The translations under genes and the position numbers were made by a program. Source: an uncultured Collinsella sp. (GTDB lineage Bacteria > Actinomycetota > Coriobacteriia > Coriobacteriales > Coriobacteriaceae). Taken from it: a stretch of 33,361 bases of DNA. The stretch is from positions 1 to 33,361 of the forward strand of contig CAUAJB010000014.1 of assembly GCA_958429225.1 (NCBI GenBank). Reading direction: 5' to 3'. The notes beneath the pieces are model-generated. The model saw only the letters and a list, made by a program, of their open reading frames with translations. It did no database searches and had not been told where the DNA came from. Positions 15,468 through 23,832 of the stretch are shown in pieces (position 1 is the first letter of the stretch; every line of letters starts with the position of its first letter).

Positions 15468-16103
15468 ATGAATAAAGATCTGTATCTGGTCCGTCATGGA
15501 CAGACGATATTCAACCTTAAGCGTATCATTCAGGGGTGGAGTGACTCGCCGCTTACGCAGTTGGGTTGCGACCAGGCGGCGCGCGCCGGCATGTTTTTAC
15601 GCGCGCGCGGCATTGAGCCCGATCATGCCTACACCTCCACGCTTCATCGCACCGAGCAGACTATCGCCAACTTGTGGCCGGGCTTGGCGTACGAGCGCCT
15701 GGACGGCCTGCGTGAGTGGTTCTTTGGCGACTTTGAGGCCGAGCGCGTGATGCTCATGCCCAAGCGCCCGTGGCGCGACTTCTATCGCCAGTTTGGCGGC
15801 GAGGGCCAGATGCAGGTGCGCGAGCGCATGGTGGCGACGTTGACCGATCTTATGCGACGTCCGGACCACGAGTGCGTGCTCGCGGTGAGCCATGGCTCGG
15901 CTATCAAGGAGTTTTTGGACCACGTGCGGGGCGCGGCGGCAGACGAGCGCGAACGCGTGCCGGGCAACTGCTCAGTGCTGCATTTTGCGTTTGACGATGC
16001 GGCCGATACGTTTGAACTTGTCGAAGTCTTTACGCAGGAGGACTACGCGCGCGAGCTGGGGCTTGAACCGCTCGTGGCTACTGCGGGTCCGCAGCGCGGA
16101 TAA
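15468..16103 (+). CDS. Histidine phosphatase (phosphoglycerate-mutase-like), second copy
   Basis: A 211-residue paralogue of the preceding gene, aligned from the first residues (DLYLVRHGQT, then QGW-x-DSPLT). Catalytic residues are R9, H10, R61, E83 and the His in AVSHGSA. It is ~30 residues longer, mainly through an insert after the second His (DHVRGAAADERERVPG) and an acidic-to-basic C-terminal tail. AAAGGA lies upstream of the ATG at 15468; the open frame reaching back into the preceding gene is not needed. Substrate unknown. The unit ends at the perfect hairpin at 16151-16187. Confidence 0.9.
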   Translation: MNKDLYLVRHGQTIFNLKRIIQGWSDSPLTQLGCDQAARAGMFLRARGIEPDHAYTSTLHRTEQTIANLWPGLAYERLDGLREWFFGDFEAERVMLMPKRPWRDFYRQFGGEGQMQVRERMVATLTDLMRRPDHECVLAVSHGSAIKEFLDHVRGAAADERERVPGNCSVLHFAFDDAADTFELVEVFTQEDYARELGLEPLVATAGPQRG

Positions 16104-16146
16104 CGCGAGCGTGGCGGCACGGGTCGCCGGCATAACTTCTCGACGC

Positions 16147-16191
16147 AAAAGGGGCGGAGATGCATGTACCTGCTGCATCTCCGCCCCCTGT
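16147..16191. terminator. Bidirectional terminator between convergent genes
   Basis: GGGGCGGAGATGCA (16151-16164) and TGCATCTCCGCCCC (16174-16187) pair perfectly over 14 bases with a 9-base loop. TTTT follows on the minus strand and CTGTTTGTT on the plus strand. It separates the histidine phosphatase unit (+) from the DUF1015-like gene (-). Confidence 0.75.
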
Positions 16192-16232
16192 TTGTTGGGC
16201 TGCCGATTTTTGTGCCGGGCGGTCTGGTCTCG

Positions 16233-16922
16233 CTAGAACCGCGCGATCTGGTGGGTGAGCAGGCCCATCGGGACCTGCGGCGCGCCGCCGCTGACCTGCG
16301 CGGCGGGGAAGAGCACAGCTACGGTAAAGTTGAACGGCTCTTTGCCCGTGTAGGTGCCGGCGGCACGGGCATCGTCGGCCAGGAGCTGTGATGCCCCGAC
16401 CAGCGCGGCAGCGTAGGCGGGGTCATCGGCCAGTGCCGGCTCCGGCGCCTGGTCGAGCATGGCACGGATGGCGCCGACGGCGTCCTCGCGCTTGACCTCC
16501 CACACGCGGTGCGTAATGCCGGCGGGGTCGGTGACGGCATAGAGTGAAGCGCCCTCTTTTGCGGCGCCGAGGATGATATCCATGACGGGCGAGGCTTCGT
16601 AGGCAAGTGTTACGGGACGGGGCTGCACCTTGAGCTCGGTGATCGCGCGCGCGGCGGCGAGTGCGTCGACGCTCTCGGCGGCAGCCTCGTCGCTACCCGT
16701 CAGCACGTTAACCGGGCAGATCGCCACGACACCCGTCACACGTCCCGGCTCGCCCGAGCATTCGTACACGTAATACGCCGCACCCGGGTCCTTGAGCATC
16801 AGACCATCGGCAATGGCTCTGCGCAAAGCATCGTTGCCGCTCAGGATGCTGCCCATTGCAGGCAGCGCCTCGAGCACGCGGTCCTGAGCCGGGCGGATGC
16901 AGGGAAACGGAAGTGCTTTCAT
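16233..16922 (-). CDS. Shortened DUF1015-like protein
   Basis: A 229-residue protein that I relate to DUF1015 from its order of motifs: an N-terminal PFPCIRPAQD, a middle YYVYECSGEPGRVTGVVAICPV, HRVWEV, and EPFNFTVAVLFPAAQ near the end. Normal family members are ~400 residues and carry a conserved ADGHHR segment; here the matching place reads LADDPAYAAALVGA, so the histidines are gone and the protein is about half length. DUF1015 genes are often neighbours of serC and serA, as here, which supports the call. It could be a regulatory or degenerate form. The start follows AGGA. It follows the M20 peptidase by 39 bases. Confidence 0.6.
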   Translation of the reverse strand: MKALPFPCIRPAQDRVLEALPAMGSILSGNDALRRAIADGLMLKDPGAAYYVYECSGEPGRVTGVVAICPVNVLTGSDEAAAESVDALAAARAITELKVQPRPVTLAYEASPVMDIILGAAKEGASLYAVTDPAGITHRVWEVKREDAVGAIRAMLDQAPEPALADDPAYAAALVGASQLLADDARAAGTYTGKEPFNFTVAVLFPAAQVSGGAPQVPMGLLTHQIARF

Positions 16923-16961
16923 GGGCGGTCCTAACGCACGATTCGGTTTGTTCGCGGCTTA

Positions 16962-18182
16962 TTATGCCCCAACTTGGCAGCTCTCGTCCCAGAGCACGTT
17001 ATCGGCGAGCGCGATGAGCACCTGCTGACAACGAACGATATCGGCGTGGGGCACATATTCGTTGGGCTTGTGCGCGAGCGCGAGCGACCCGGGACCGTAG
17101 CTCATGCAATTGCGGTTACCTGTCTTGCCGGCAATGACGGCGGTGTCGGTGTAGCCGGTAAAGAAGCCGACGGTCGTGTCCGCGTCCGTCACATCGTCTG
17201 CTGCGCACTTGAGTGCAGCTAGAAGGGGAGAGGTCGGATCGCGCTCGATAGCGGGGCGGTCGCCTGTCACGGTATAGCTTCCATGGCAGCCGGGGACCGC
17301 GGCTTCGGCGCCGGCGATGGCCTGCTCTACCATGCGCGTCGCGGCGGCTGTATCGGTCGGCGGGGTCAGGCGCATATCGACCCAGACCTTGGCGTGGTCG
17401 GGCACGACATAGGGACGGTAGCCACCTTCGATCTGCCCAAACGTGATGGTCGAAGACCCCAGCTCATCGTGCGCGGGCAGCGCCACAAACGCGCGACGGA
17501 GCGAACACACGACCTCGGCCATGGCGGCGACGGCATCCGCGCCCTTCCACGGCTGGCTCGCATGCGCTGTCACGCCAGCCATTTCAATCTCGAACCACGT
17601 ACGCCCCTTGTGCGCCACCTGGATCTGTCCGTCAGTGGGCTCGGTGTCCAGCACCCATTCACGCGAGCCGACCCAGCCAGCATCGATCGCGGTCTCTGAG
17701 CCGCGCATAAAGTCTTCCTCGTCGACTGAGCAGATGAGCGAAAAGCCGCGTCGGGGCAGCTCGCCCTCTGCCGCTACGCGCTCGAGCGTATGGACCAGAG
17801 CGGCAATGGCGCAGGCCAGGCCACCCTTCATATCGCAGGCACCGCGGCCGTAGAGCTTGCCGTCGCGCACGACCGCCCCGAGCGGCGGCGTGTTTGCGTC
17901 CCAGCCATCGCCCAAGGTAACGGTATCCATGTGGCAGATATAGACCAGCCGCGCCTCGTCGCCCAGTCCCGGCACGGTGACCATAAGGTTGCGGCGCCCG
18001 GGGAGTACTTCGAGCTCTGCAATCTGCACGGCATCGAGTACCGGATGGCTCAGCTGCGCCAACCGTTCCTCAATCAACGCTTTGATATAGCGTTCAATCT
18101 CGCCCTCGTACGCACCTGGGTCGGAACTGTCGATCAGCACGAGCCCTTGCGTAAGCCGCCAAGCAAAATCTGTATCAACCAT
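16962..18182 (-). CDS. M20-family metallopeptidase (ArgE/DapE/CPG2-like)
   Basis: A 406-residue zinc hydrolase acting on peptides or N-acyl amino acids. Metal and catalytic motifs are CHMDTV (H84, D86), GRGACDMKGG (D117 bridging Zn), VDEED (E155 as general base, E156 as ligand), LDTEP (D179), and YVPHADI near the C-terminus. The dimerisation lid lies about residues 190-310, with H207 in TAHASQPW. The ATG at 18182 has GAGGTG upstream; the longer frame would cross the serA terminator. It sits between serA and the DUF1015-like gene and may have its own promoter (see 18209-18223). Likely products are free amino acids; exact substrate unknown. Confidence 0.9.
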   Translation of the reverse strand: MVDTDFAWRLTQGLVLIDSSDPGAYEGEIERYIKALIEERLAQLSHPVLDAVQIAELEVLPGRRNLMVTVPGLGDEARLVYICHMDTVTLGDGWDANTPPLGAVVRDGKLYGRGACDMKGGLACAIAALVHTLERVAAEGELPRRGFSLICSVDEEDFMRGSETAIDAGWVGSREWVLDTEPTDGQIQVAHKGRTWFEIEMAGVTAHASQPWKGADAVAAMAEVVCSLRRAFVALPAHDELGSSTITFGQIEGGYRPYVVPDHAKVWVDMRLTPPTDTAAATRMVEQAIAGAEAAVPGCHGSYTVTGDRPAIERDPTSPLLAALKCAADDVTDADTTVGFFTGYTDTAVIAGKTGNRNCMSYGPGSLALAHKPNEYVPHADIVRCQQVLIALADNVLWDESCQVGA

Positions 18183-18208
18183 AGGCACCTCACAGATAGT
18201 TAGGTCAA

Positions 18209-18223
18209 CATACAGATTGTATG
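18209..18223 (-). promoter_or_regulatory. Palindrome overlapping a likely -10 box of the M20 peptidase gene
   Basis: CATACA (18209-18214), GAT, TGTATG (18218-18223) is a 15-base palindrome. On the minus strand it contains TACAAT (18221-18216), a good -10 hexamer about 34 bases before the peptidase start; no clear -35 is seen. An operator on a promoter after the serA terminator would explain separate control. Confidence 0.4.
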
Positions 18224-18260
18224 CCAAGAAGCGGCTCAGTGCATTTAAGGGAGTGCTCAC

Positions 18261-18297
18261 AAAAACGGGGGCGCCTCTCGTGCGAAAGGCGCCCCCG
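18261..18297 (-). terminator. Terminator after serC-serA (minus strand)
   Basis: CGGGGGCGCCT (18266-18276) and AGGCGCCCCCG (18287-18297) pair perfectly over 11 bases. On the minus strand the stem is followed by TTTTTGTG. It lies 63 bases beyond the serA stop. Confidence 0.8.
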
Positions 18298-18359
18298 CGG
18301 GCATTCAATGTCAGTGACGGGCAGGCCACATGGGGAACTGCCCGTCAGATCAGCCGGCG

Positions 18360-19523
18360 CTATTTGATTACGCGCACGCGATACATCGACGGAATCTGCT
18401 TGAGCGCCTCGATGGTGCTGCTGTCCAGGTGCTCGTCGGTGTCGAACATGGTGTAGGCGTTCTCGCCAGCGGACTCGTTGGTCATACGCTGCACGTTGGC
18501 GTTGTCCTTGGCCAGGATTGCCGTGATCTGGCCGATCATGTTGGGCACGTTGGCGTGCAGGCAGGCGATGCGGCTTGCGGCGCGCGCCTTGCCCATGCTG
18601 CAGGCGGGGTAGTTGACGCTGTGTGCGATGTTGCCGTTCTCCAGGTAATCCTTGAGCTCGCTGATGGCCATGTCGGCGCAGTTGGCCTCGGCCTCGCCGG
18701 TGCCGGCGCCCGAGTGCGTGGTGATAAACGTATTGGGCATCTTGACCGTCTTGGGCGTGGCGAAGTCGCAGCTAAACCAGCTGAGCTTGCCCTCGCGCAG
18801 GGCGGCGTCGACGGCGTCCTCGTCAATGATGGTTTCGCGCGCGTAGTTGATGAGCACGGCGTCCGGTGCCAGCAGGTTAATCTGCTCGGTGCTGATCATG
18901 CCGATGGTGTCGGCCTTGCTGGGCACGTGCACGGTGAGGTAGTCGCAGCCGCGGCAGAGATCCTCGAGCGTGCCCACGCGCTGCACCTCGCGGCTCAGCA
19001 CCCACGCGTGCTCGACGGAAATGAACGGGTCGTAGCCGTAAACGTCCATGCCCAGGTCGACGCAGGCGTTGGCGACCTTGGAGCCCACGTTGCCCAGGCC
19101 GATGACGCCGATGCGCTTGCCCTTGAGCTCGCGGCCCACAAAGGCCTTCTTGGCCTTCTCGGCATCGACCTGAATCTCGGGGTCGTCGGCGTTGTCGCGC
19201 ACCCAGTTCATCGATTGCACCACGCCGCGGCTCGAGAGCACCAGCATGCCTAGGACGAGCTCCTTGACGGCGTTGCTGTTAGCGCCGGGGGAGTTAAAGA
19301 CGACGACGCCCTTCTTGGCGTACTCCTCGACGGGGATGTTGTTGACGCCGGCGCCGCAGCGGGCGATGGCGCGGATGCCCTCGGGCAGCTCGTAGCCGTG
19401 CAGGTCGGTCGAGCGCATCAGGATGGCGTCGGCCTCCTCGGCGGTGCTCACAAATTCGTAGCCCTCGCCAAACTCGACTTTGCCGTCCTTGGTGATGTCG
19501 TCGATGGTCTTAATCTTGCGCAT
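18360..19523 (-). CDS. serA: D-3-phosphoglycerate dehydrogenase with ACT domain
   Basis: A 387-residue enzyme for the first step of serine synthesis, oxidising 3-phosphoglycerate with NAD. The substrate domain has RCGAGVNNIPVE, the nucleotide domain has GLGNVG (142-147) with Asp165 after strand 2, the catalytic Arg is in NYARETIIDE (R229), and the His is in TTHSGAGT (H270). The C-terminal ACT domain (~318-387) likely binds serine for feedback control. The usual catalytic Glu of the D-F-P-x-x-E segment is not obvious: the sequence reads CDFATPKTVK. The start has AAGGAG upstream. It follows serC by 69 bases in one operon and is followed by a strong terminator. Confidence 0.95.
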   Translation of the reverse strand: MRKIKTIDDITKDGKVEFGEGYEFVSTAEEADAILMRSTDLHGYELPEGIRAIARCGAGVNNIPVEEYAKKGVVVFNSPGANSNAVKELVLGMLVLSSRGVVQSMNWVRDNADDPEIQVDAEKAKKAFVGRELKGKRIGVIGLGNVGSKVANACVDLGMDVYGYDPFISVEHAWVLSREVQRVGTLEDLCRGCDYLTVHVPSKADTIGMISTEQINLLAPDAVLINYARETIIDEDAVDAALREGKLSWFSCDFATPKTVKMPNTFITTHSGAGTGEAEANCADMAISELKDYLENGNIAHSVNYPACSMGKARAASRIACLHANVPNMIGQITAILAKDNANVQRMTNESAGENAYTMFDTDEHLDSSTIEALKQIPSMYRVRVIK

Positions 19524-19592
19524 GAAAAACTCCTTAGCAGGTTTGGTTTAAACAGGTGGTTTGAAGTGGCTGGTCGGCCCGCGCGTTGCGGG

Positions 19593-20717
19593 CTAGTTAG
19601 ATCGCGGGCTCAAACTACGCTGCGTTTCGAAGTCCTTCATGTACGAGGCCAGTGCCTGCACGTCTTCCATGGTTACGGCGTTGTAGACGCTGGCGCGCAT
19701 GCCGCCTACCAGACGATGGCCCTTGACGTTTTGAATCTGGTGCTCGGCCGCGCCTGCGACAAAGGCCGCGTCGAGTTCGGCGTCGCCGGTGCGGAAGGTG
19801 ACATTGGCGATGGAGCGGCTGTCGGCCTGCGTGGTGCCATGGAACAGCTCGCTGTGCTCGAGCAGGTCGTAGAGCAGGTTGGCCTTGGCCCAGTTGCGCT
19901 CGGCCATGGCGGCAAGTCCGCCGGTCTCCTCGACCCAATGGAACACCTTGCCGCACACGTAGATGCCAAAGGTGTTGGGCGTGTTGAGCATGGAGCCCTT
20001 GGCGGCCTGGGTCTTGAGGTCCATGTACTGCGGCGTCTGCGCAAAGGCGGGGCCATCTGCGATGAGGTCGTCGCGCACGATGACCACGGTCACACCCGCG
20101 GCGCCGGCGTTTTTCTGCGCGCCGGCGTAGATGAGGCCGTAGCGCTCGACGTCGAGCGGCTGCGACAGAAAACAGCTCGAGACATCGGCGACCAGCGGCA
20201 CGTCGCCGCAAGCGGGCAGCTCGTGGTACATGGTGCCAAAGATGGTGTTGTTCTGGCAGATGTAGACGTAGTCGAGCCCGTCGCCCGCGGCCTCGTCGGC
20301 AATGCACGCGTTGATGTCGGCCATGTTGGGAATGCGGTCGAAGTTGGTGTCCTCGGAACTCGCGAGCAACACGGCCTCGCCGTACTTGGCGGCTTCTTTG
20401 TGTGCCTTGTTGGCAAAGTTGCCGGTCACGATGTAGCCGGCGCGCCCGCGGCACATGAGGTTCATGGGGATGCCCGCAAACTGCAGCGTGGCGCCGCCCT
20501 GCAAAAACAGGACGCGGTAGTTGTCGGGGATGCTCAGCAGGCGACGCAGGGTTGCCTCGGCGTCGTCGATGATCTGCTGGTACATGCTAGATCGATGGCT
20601 CATCTCGAGCACGGACATGCCGCAACCGCGGTAGTCCATCATCTCGTCGGCGATCTCGGCGAGCACGCTTGTAGACAGCGCGGCCGGGCCAGCTGAGAAG
20701 TTGTGCACACGTGCCAT
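19593..20717 (-). CDS. serC: Phosphoserine aminotransferase
   Basis: A 374-residue PLP enzyme making O-phosphoserine from 3-phosphohydroxypyruvate and glutamate. The N-terminus NFSAGPAALS and the segment EMSHRSSMYQQI are diagnostic, as are FLQGGATLQF (PLP phosphate-binding loop) and AGAQKNAG with the PLP Lys202. GGMRASVYNAV near the end binds the substrate phosphate. Length is normal. The start has GGGGGAA upstream. It is the first gene of the serC-serA operon; the promoter must lie in 20718-20852, where no strong consensus pair was found. A dedicated phosphoserine phosphatase is not in this window. Confidence 0.96.
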   Translation of the reverse strand: MARVHNFSAGPAALSTSVLAEIADEMMDYRGCGMSVLEMSHRSSMYQQIIDDAEATLRRLLSIPDNYRVLFLQGGATLQFAGIPMNLMCRGRAGYIVTGNFANKAHKEAAKYGEAVLLASSEDTNFDRIPNMADINACIADEAAGDGLDYVYICQNNTIFGTMYHELPACGDVPLVADVSSCFLSQPLDVERYGLIYAGAQKNAGAAGVTVVIVRDDLIADGPAFAQTPQYMDLKTQAAKGSMLNTPNTFGIYVCGKVFHWVEETGGLAAMAERNWAKANLLYDLLEHSELFHGTTQADSRSIANVTFRTGDAELDAAFVAGAAEHQIQNVKGHRLVGGMRASVYNAVTMEDVQALASYMKDFETQRSLSPRSN

Positions 20718-20852
20718 CTTCTAGTTCCCCCTCGTAGTCGTTTGGACGTTCGGGATACTTTAGCACAGTGGAGCGCCAGGCGCGACCGTATCACGGTAAA
20801 ACTCGACTGCGCCGCTATGATTTACAGGATGGTTACATGGGGGAGGGGTGCT

Positions 20853-20945
20853 TTACTCCTCAAGCAAATCCAAATCTGCGAGCGAAGGCATGAGGTTCTC
20901 TAGGCGCTTGATCTCTTCGTCGCAAATTAGCCACTTCCTGGTCAC
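20853..20945 (-). CDS. Possible 30-residue small protein overlapping the antiporter stop
   Basis: A GTG codon (20945-20943) shares its first base with the TAG stop of the antiporter gene (TAGTG), typical of translational coupling, and opens a 30-codon frame ending in TAA at 20855-20853. The peptide starts TRKWLICDEEIKRL and ends in an acidic Leu-rich tail (LADLDLLEE). It could be a real small protein or the remnant of a longer C-terminus. I do not recognise it. No separate ribosome site is needed given the overlap. Confidence 0.3.
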   Translation of the reverse strand: MTRKWLICDEEIKRLENLMPSLADLDLLEE

Positions 20946-22546
20946 TACGACGCCAGTGTGGCGATGACGGCTTCGTCGCCGGCGTATATGAGGGTGTTGC
21001 CGTCGGGGATGATCGTCTGGCCGTCGCGTTTGAGCATCACGACGATAAAGGGATGCTTGCCTTGCGGCACATCGCGAAGACGCTGGCCGGCCAGGCGACC
21101 GTGGGGGGTTACGGTGACCTCGCGCAGCGTAACCTCGGCACGCTCTTCAAACGTCGGGGCAGCCATCACCAATAGGTCGCCTTCCTCAATCACGGTATCG
21201 CCATTGGGCAGCACCGGGTGCGCGCCATCGCGCAGCACCAGGACGACGAGCATGTCCGTGGCGCTGCCAATATCGGCGAGCGAGCGTCCGGAAAACGGAT
21301 GGCCCGCGCCCACCTTGAACTTGACAAACGACATGCCGTCCTCGTCGAGGTAATCGTTAAACGTACGGCGCACGTCGCCTTCCGCGTCGATCATATTGAG
21401 CTTTTTCGCCACCGCCGGTAGCAGCGAGCCCTGCACCACAATGCTCGACACGGCAATCACAAATACCAGGTCAAACAGGTCGTGACCGCCAGGAACACCG
21501 GCCACCACGGTAAAGAGGCTAAACACGACCGAAGCCGCGCCGCGCAGACCCGCCCAGCTTACGAGCGCAACCTGGCGAGGGTTCGTCTTAAAGGGCGCTA
21601 GGAGCACGCCGACGGCGATGGGGCGGCTCACAAAGAGCATAAACGCCATGAGCGCCAGGCCCGGCAGCAGCATCTGCGGCAGGCGTGCGGGCGTTACGAG
21701 CAGGCCGAGCAAGAAGAAGATCGTCATCTCGGCCATCTCGGTGAGGGTATCGAAGAAGTGCGCCATCTCGACCTTGCCGGTGATGTCGCTCGCACCCAGC
21801 ACAATGCCGGCCAGGTACACGGCCAAAAATCCGTTGCCGCCCAGGTAGCTCGGCAGCGCGTAGGCGACGATGGCCACGGCGAACAAAAAGATGGTCTGCG
21901 CGCCCTCGGCCGTTGCGTGCGCGCGTTCAATCAGGCGGCCCGCCGCCCAGCCGATGGCGAGGCCCAGGCCCACGCCCAAGATAATCTGCTTGGCCAGCAG
22001 TGCGGGAATGTTGATGTCGCCGCCGGCCGCGAGTGTGGCGAGCACGGCGGTGAGCATATAGGCGACGGGATCGTTGGAGCCCGATTCGACCTCGAGCAGC
22101 GAGTCGGTGCCGCCCCTCAGCGACAGGCTGTGCTCGCGCAGAACGCTAAAGACGCTGGCCGCGTCGGTGGACGCCACGACCGATCCCAACAGCAGGCCGC
22201 CGATCCAGTCGAAGCCCAGTACAAAGTGGGCGAACACGCCGGTGATGCCTGCGGTGATGACGACGCCGAGCGTGCTCAGCAGCACCGCCGGCGCGGCGAC
22301 GGGCTTGGCGCGGTCGATATTGGTGTTAAAGCCGCCGTAGAACATGATGAATAGCAGCGCCGTGCTGCAGACGGTTTCGGTGAGCGCGTAGTCGCTAAAG
22401 TCGATGTGTGCCGGGCCGTTGACGCCCAGCAGCATGCCGAGTGCGATAAAGATGAGCAGGGTGGGGAAGGGGAGTTTTTTGCCGACGGGTTTGATGGTCA
22501 GGCACAAAATGATGACGAGGCCGATAAAGAGAAGGATCTGGTTCAT
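20945..22546 (-). CDS. nhaP2: K+/H+ antiporter of the NhaP2/CvrA type
   Basis: A 533-residue CPA1-family antiporter. Residues ~1-395 form about 12-13 membrane helices, including GSVVASTDAASVFSVLR and LEVESGSNDPVAYMLT, where Asp/Asn-Asp residues form the ion site, and the late helix WAGLRGAASVVFSL. Residues ~410-533 are cytosolic, with a TrkA-C (RCK_C)-like domain (PFSGRSLADIG, NGDTVIEEGDLLVMAAP) and a further domain ending VIATLAS. This is the CvrA/NhaP2 layout, which exports K+ (or Na+) and senses ligands through the tail. The Shine-Dalgarno AGGAG is rather far (12 bases) from the ATG. Ion specificity is inferred from layout only. Confidence 0.88.
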   Translation of the reverse strand: MNQILLFIGLVIILCLTIKPVGKKLPFPTLLIFIALGMLLGVNGPAHIDFSDYALTETVCSTALLFIMFYGGFNTNIDRAKPVAAPAVLLSTLGVVITAGITGVFAHFVLGFDWIGGLLLGSVVASTDAASVFSVLREHSLSLRGGTDSLLEVESGSNDPVAYMLTAVLATLAAGGDINIPALLAKQIILGVGLGLAIGWAAGRLIERAHATAEGAQTIFLFAVAIVAYALPSYLGGNGFLAVYLAGIVLGASDITGKVEMAHFFDTLTEMAEMTIFFLLGLLVTPARLPQMLLPGLALMAFMLFVSRPIAVGVLLAPFKTNPRQVALVSWAGLRGAASVVFSLFTVVAGVPGGHDLFDLVFVIAVSSIVVQGSLLPAVAKKLNMIDAEGDVRRTFNDYLDEDGMSFVKFKVGAGHPFSGRSLADIGSATDMLVVLVLRDGAHPVLPNGDTVIEEGDLLVMAAPTFEERAEVTLREVTVTPHGRLAGQRLRDVPQGKHPFIVVMLKRDGQTIIPDGNTLIYAGDEAVIATLAS

Positions 22547-22660
22547 GGATGGTGTCCGCTCCTGGGTGGTTGGCGTGGCACGGTCAGTTGTCTGCGGTTA
22601 TTTGTACCCAAAGATGGTGGGTTTATGGGGTTGGATTGCGGGCGTGCGCGATATCGTCAT

Positions 22661-22724
22661 AGACGGCTGCCGTCTTTGCCTCTGCTCGGAAACCCTTTCC
22701 AGCTTTATTGCAACGGAGTACAAT
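22661..22724 (+). promoter_or_regulatory. Promoter and upstream palindrome of the phosphoesterase gene
   Basis: TTTCCA (22696-22701), a 17-base spacer and TACAAT (22719-22724) form a sigma-70-type promoter for the gene at 22800. AGACGGC-T-GCCGTCT (22661-22675), a perfect 7-bp palindrome, lies 20 bases upstream of the -35 box and may be an activator site. Confidence 0.5.
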
Positions 22725-22799
22725 GGGTAACGTTTAAGTTCAACTTGAAGTTTTAGTTGCGGCACCGGGCTTCGGCCGCAATGCAAGGAGAGGCGTACC

Positions 22800-23639
22800 A
22801 TGGCGATCTATGTGACATCTGATGCTCACGGGCACGTGCGTGCGCTTGACGAAGCCCTGTCTAAGATCTCGTTGACGTCCGACGACACGCTGTACGTGCT
22901 GGGCGACATGATCGATCGCGGGCCCGATCCGGTCGGCGTTATTAAACTCGTGCGCTCGCTGCCCAACGCCCACGTGCTCAAGGGTAATCACGAGCAGATC
23001 ATGCTCGATGCCATCATTGGCCAGGATCCGCTCGATGCCGAGACCTGGGATATCAACGGTGGTTGGACGACGCGCGAGCAGCTCAACGACATGGAATTTG
23101 AGGCATACGAGGAGCTCGTGCGATGGATGGCCGCGCTGCCGCTCTACGCAGTGGTCGAGACCGAGGAGCGCCCGTATCTGCTGGTACATGCTGGAATCGA
23201 GATGAAGGCGGCGCGCGCGTTTTTGCTTGAGCATGGCGTCGATTGTGCCGATGGCGTTGGAGCGGTGGGTGCCGATCGCGAGCTGCTGCAGCAGATGCTC
23301 GCGGTGCAGTCGTCCGATGACCTGCTGTGGATTCGTCATGGCTATTGGGATGCGTCGACCGGGCTGCTTTCTGCCGAGGGCAAGGGCCCGGTCGTGGTGA
23401 GCGGTCACACGCCCACGGTATCGCTTGGCCGCTATTGCGAGGTCGGTGGTCTGGCGGGGCTCGATGAGGAATCGGGACGCGGGCAGATCGTGCGCTTGGG
23501 CGGCGAGGACACTGCTGGTGTGCCCGATCGCATCGACATCGACTGCGCCGCCGCCACCGGCTCCGAGTTCGGCCGCGTGGGCATCCTGCGCCTGGACGAC
23601 GGGGCCGAGTTCTACGCGAACATCAACCCGGGCGAATAA
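22800..23639 (+). CDS. PPP-family metallophosphoesterase
   Basis: A 279-residue calcineurin-like phosphoesterase of the bacterial PPP/bis(5'-nucleosyl)-tetraphosphatase type. The metal-ligand motifs are SDAHGH (D8, H10), GDMIDRGPD (D36, D39, R40), GNHE (N63, H64), LVHAGI and SGHTP. This combination occurs in PrpA/PrpB-like Ser/Thr phosphatases and ApaH-like enzymes that cleave Ap4A. Substrate cannot be decided from the sequence. GGAGAGG lies upstream of the ATG, and the promoter at 22696-22724 is close. The gene stands alone and ends before the structured region at 23640-24035. Confidence 0.88.
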   Translation: MAIYVTSDAHGHVRALDEALSKISLTSDDTLYVLGDMIDRGPDPVGVIKLVRSLPNAHVLKGNHEQIMLDAIIGQDPLDAETWDINGGWTTREQLNDMEFEAYEELVRWMAALPLYAVVETEERPYLLVHAGIEMKAARAFLLEHGVDCADGVGAVGADRELLQQMLAVQSSDDLLWIRHGYWDASTGLLSAEGKGPVVVSGHTPTVSLGRYCEVGGLAGLDEESGRGQIVRLGGEDTAGVPDRIDIDCAAATGSEFGRVGILRLDDGAEFYANINPGE

Positions 23640-23702
23640 CCTTGTTCCGCCGATCTACCGTAGCTAATTTGGGACGGGGCTTTTTTGACTACTTTCGGAG
23701 AG

Positions 23703-23819
23703 TAGCGCCTTCTTGCTCGGTAAGCGCTAGAAATGAGGAGCGTCTGCGTCCTCGACAGCGCGAAAATGCTCGAAAAACCGTCGCAACGGAGTCAAACGAC
23801 GTCGCGGCGGTTCTTTTTT
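23703..23819 (+). terminator. Probable terminator after the phosphoesterase gene
   Basis: AACCGTCGC (23776-23784) and GCGGCGGTT (23804-23812) pair over 9 bases with one wobble, followed by CTTTTTT. It is 136 bases after the stop. A second small hairpin, TAGCGC/GCGCTA (23703-23708, 23724-23729), precedes it. Nothing else recognisable is in 23640-23832. Confidence 0.5.
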
Positions 23820-23832
23820 GGCTGCCCGCTTG

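Noticed and set aside
19398..20696. 432-codon plus-strand frame opposite serC
   Set aside because: Shadow of serC; repeats of His, Val, Gly and Ala without a domain pattern.
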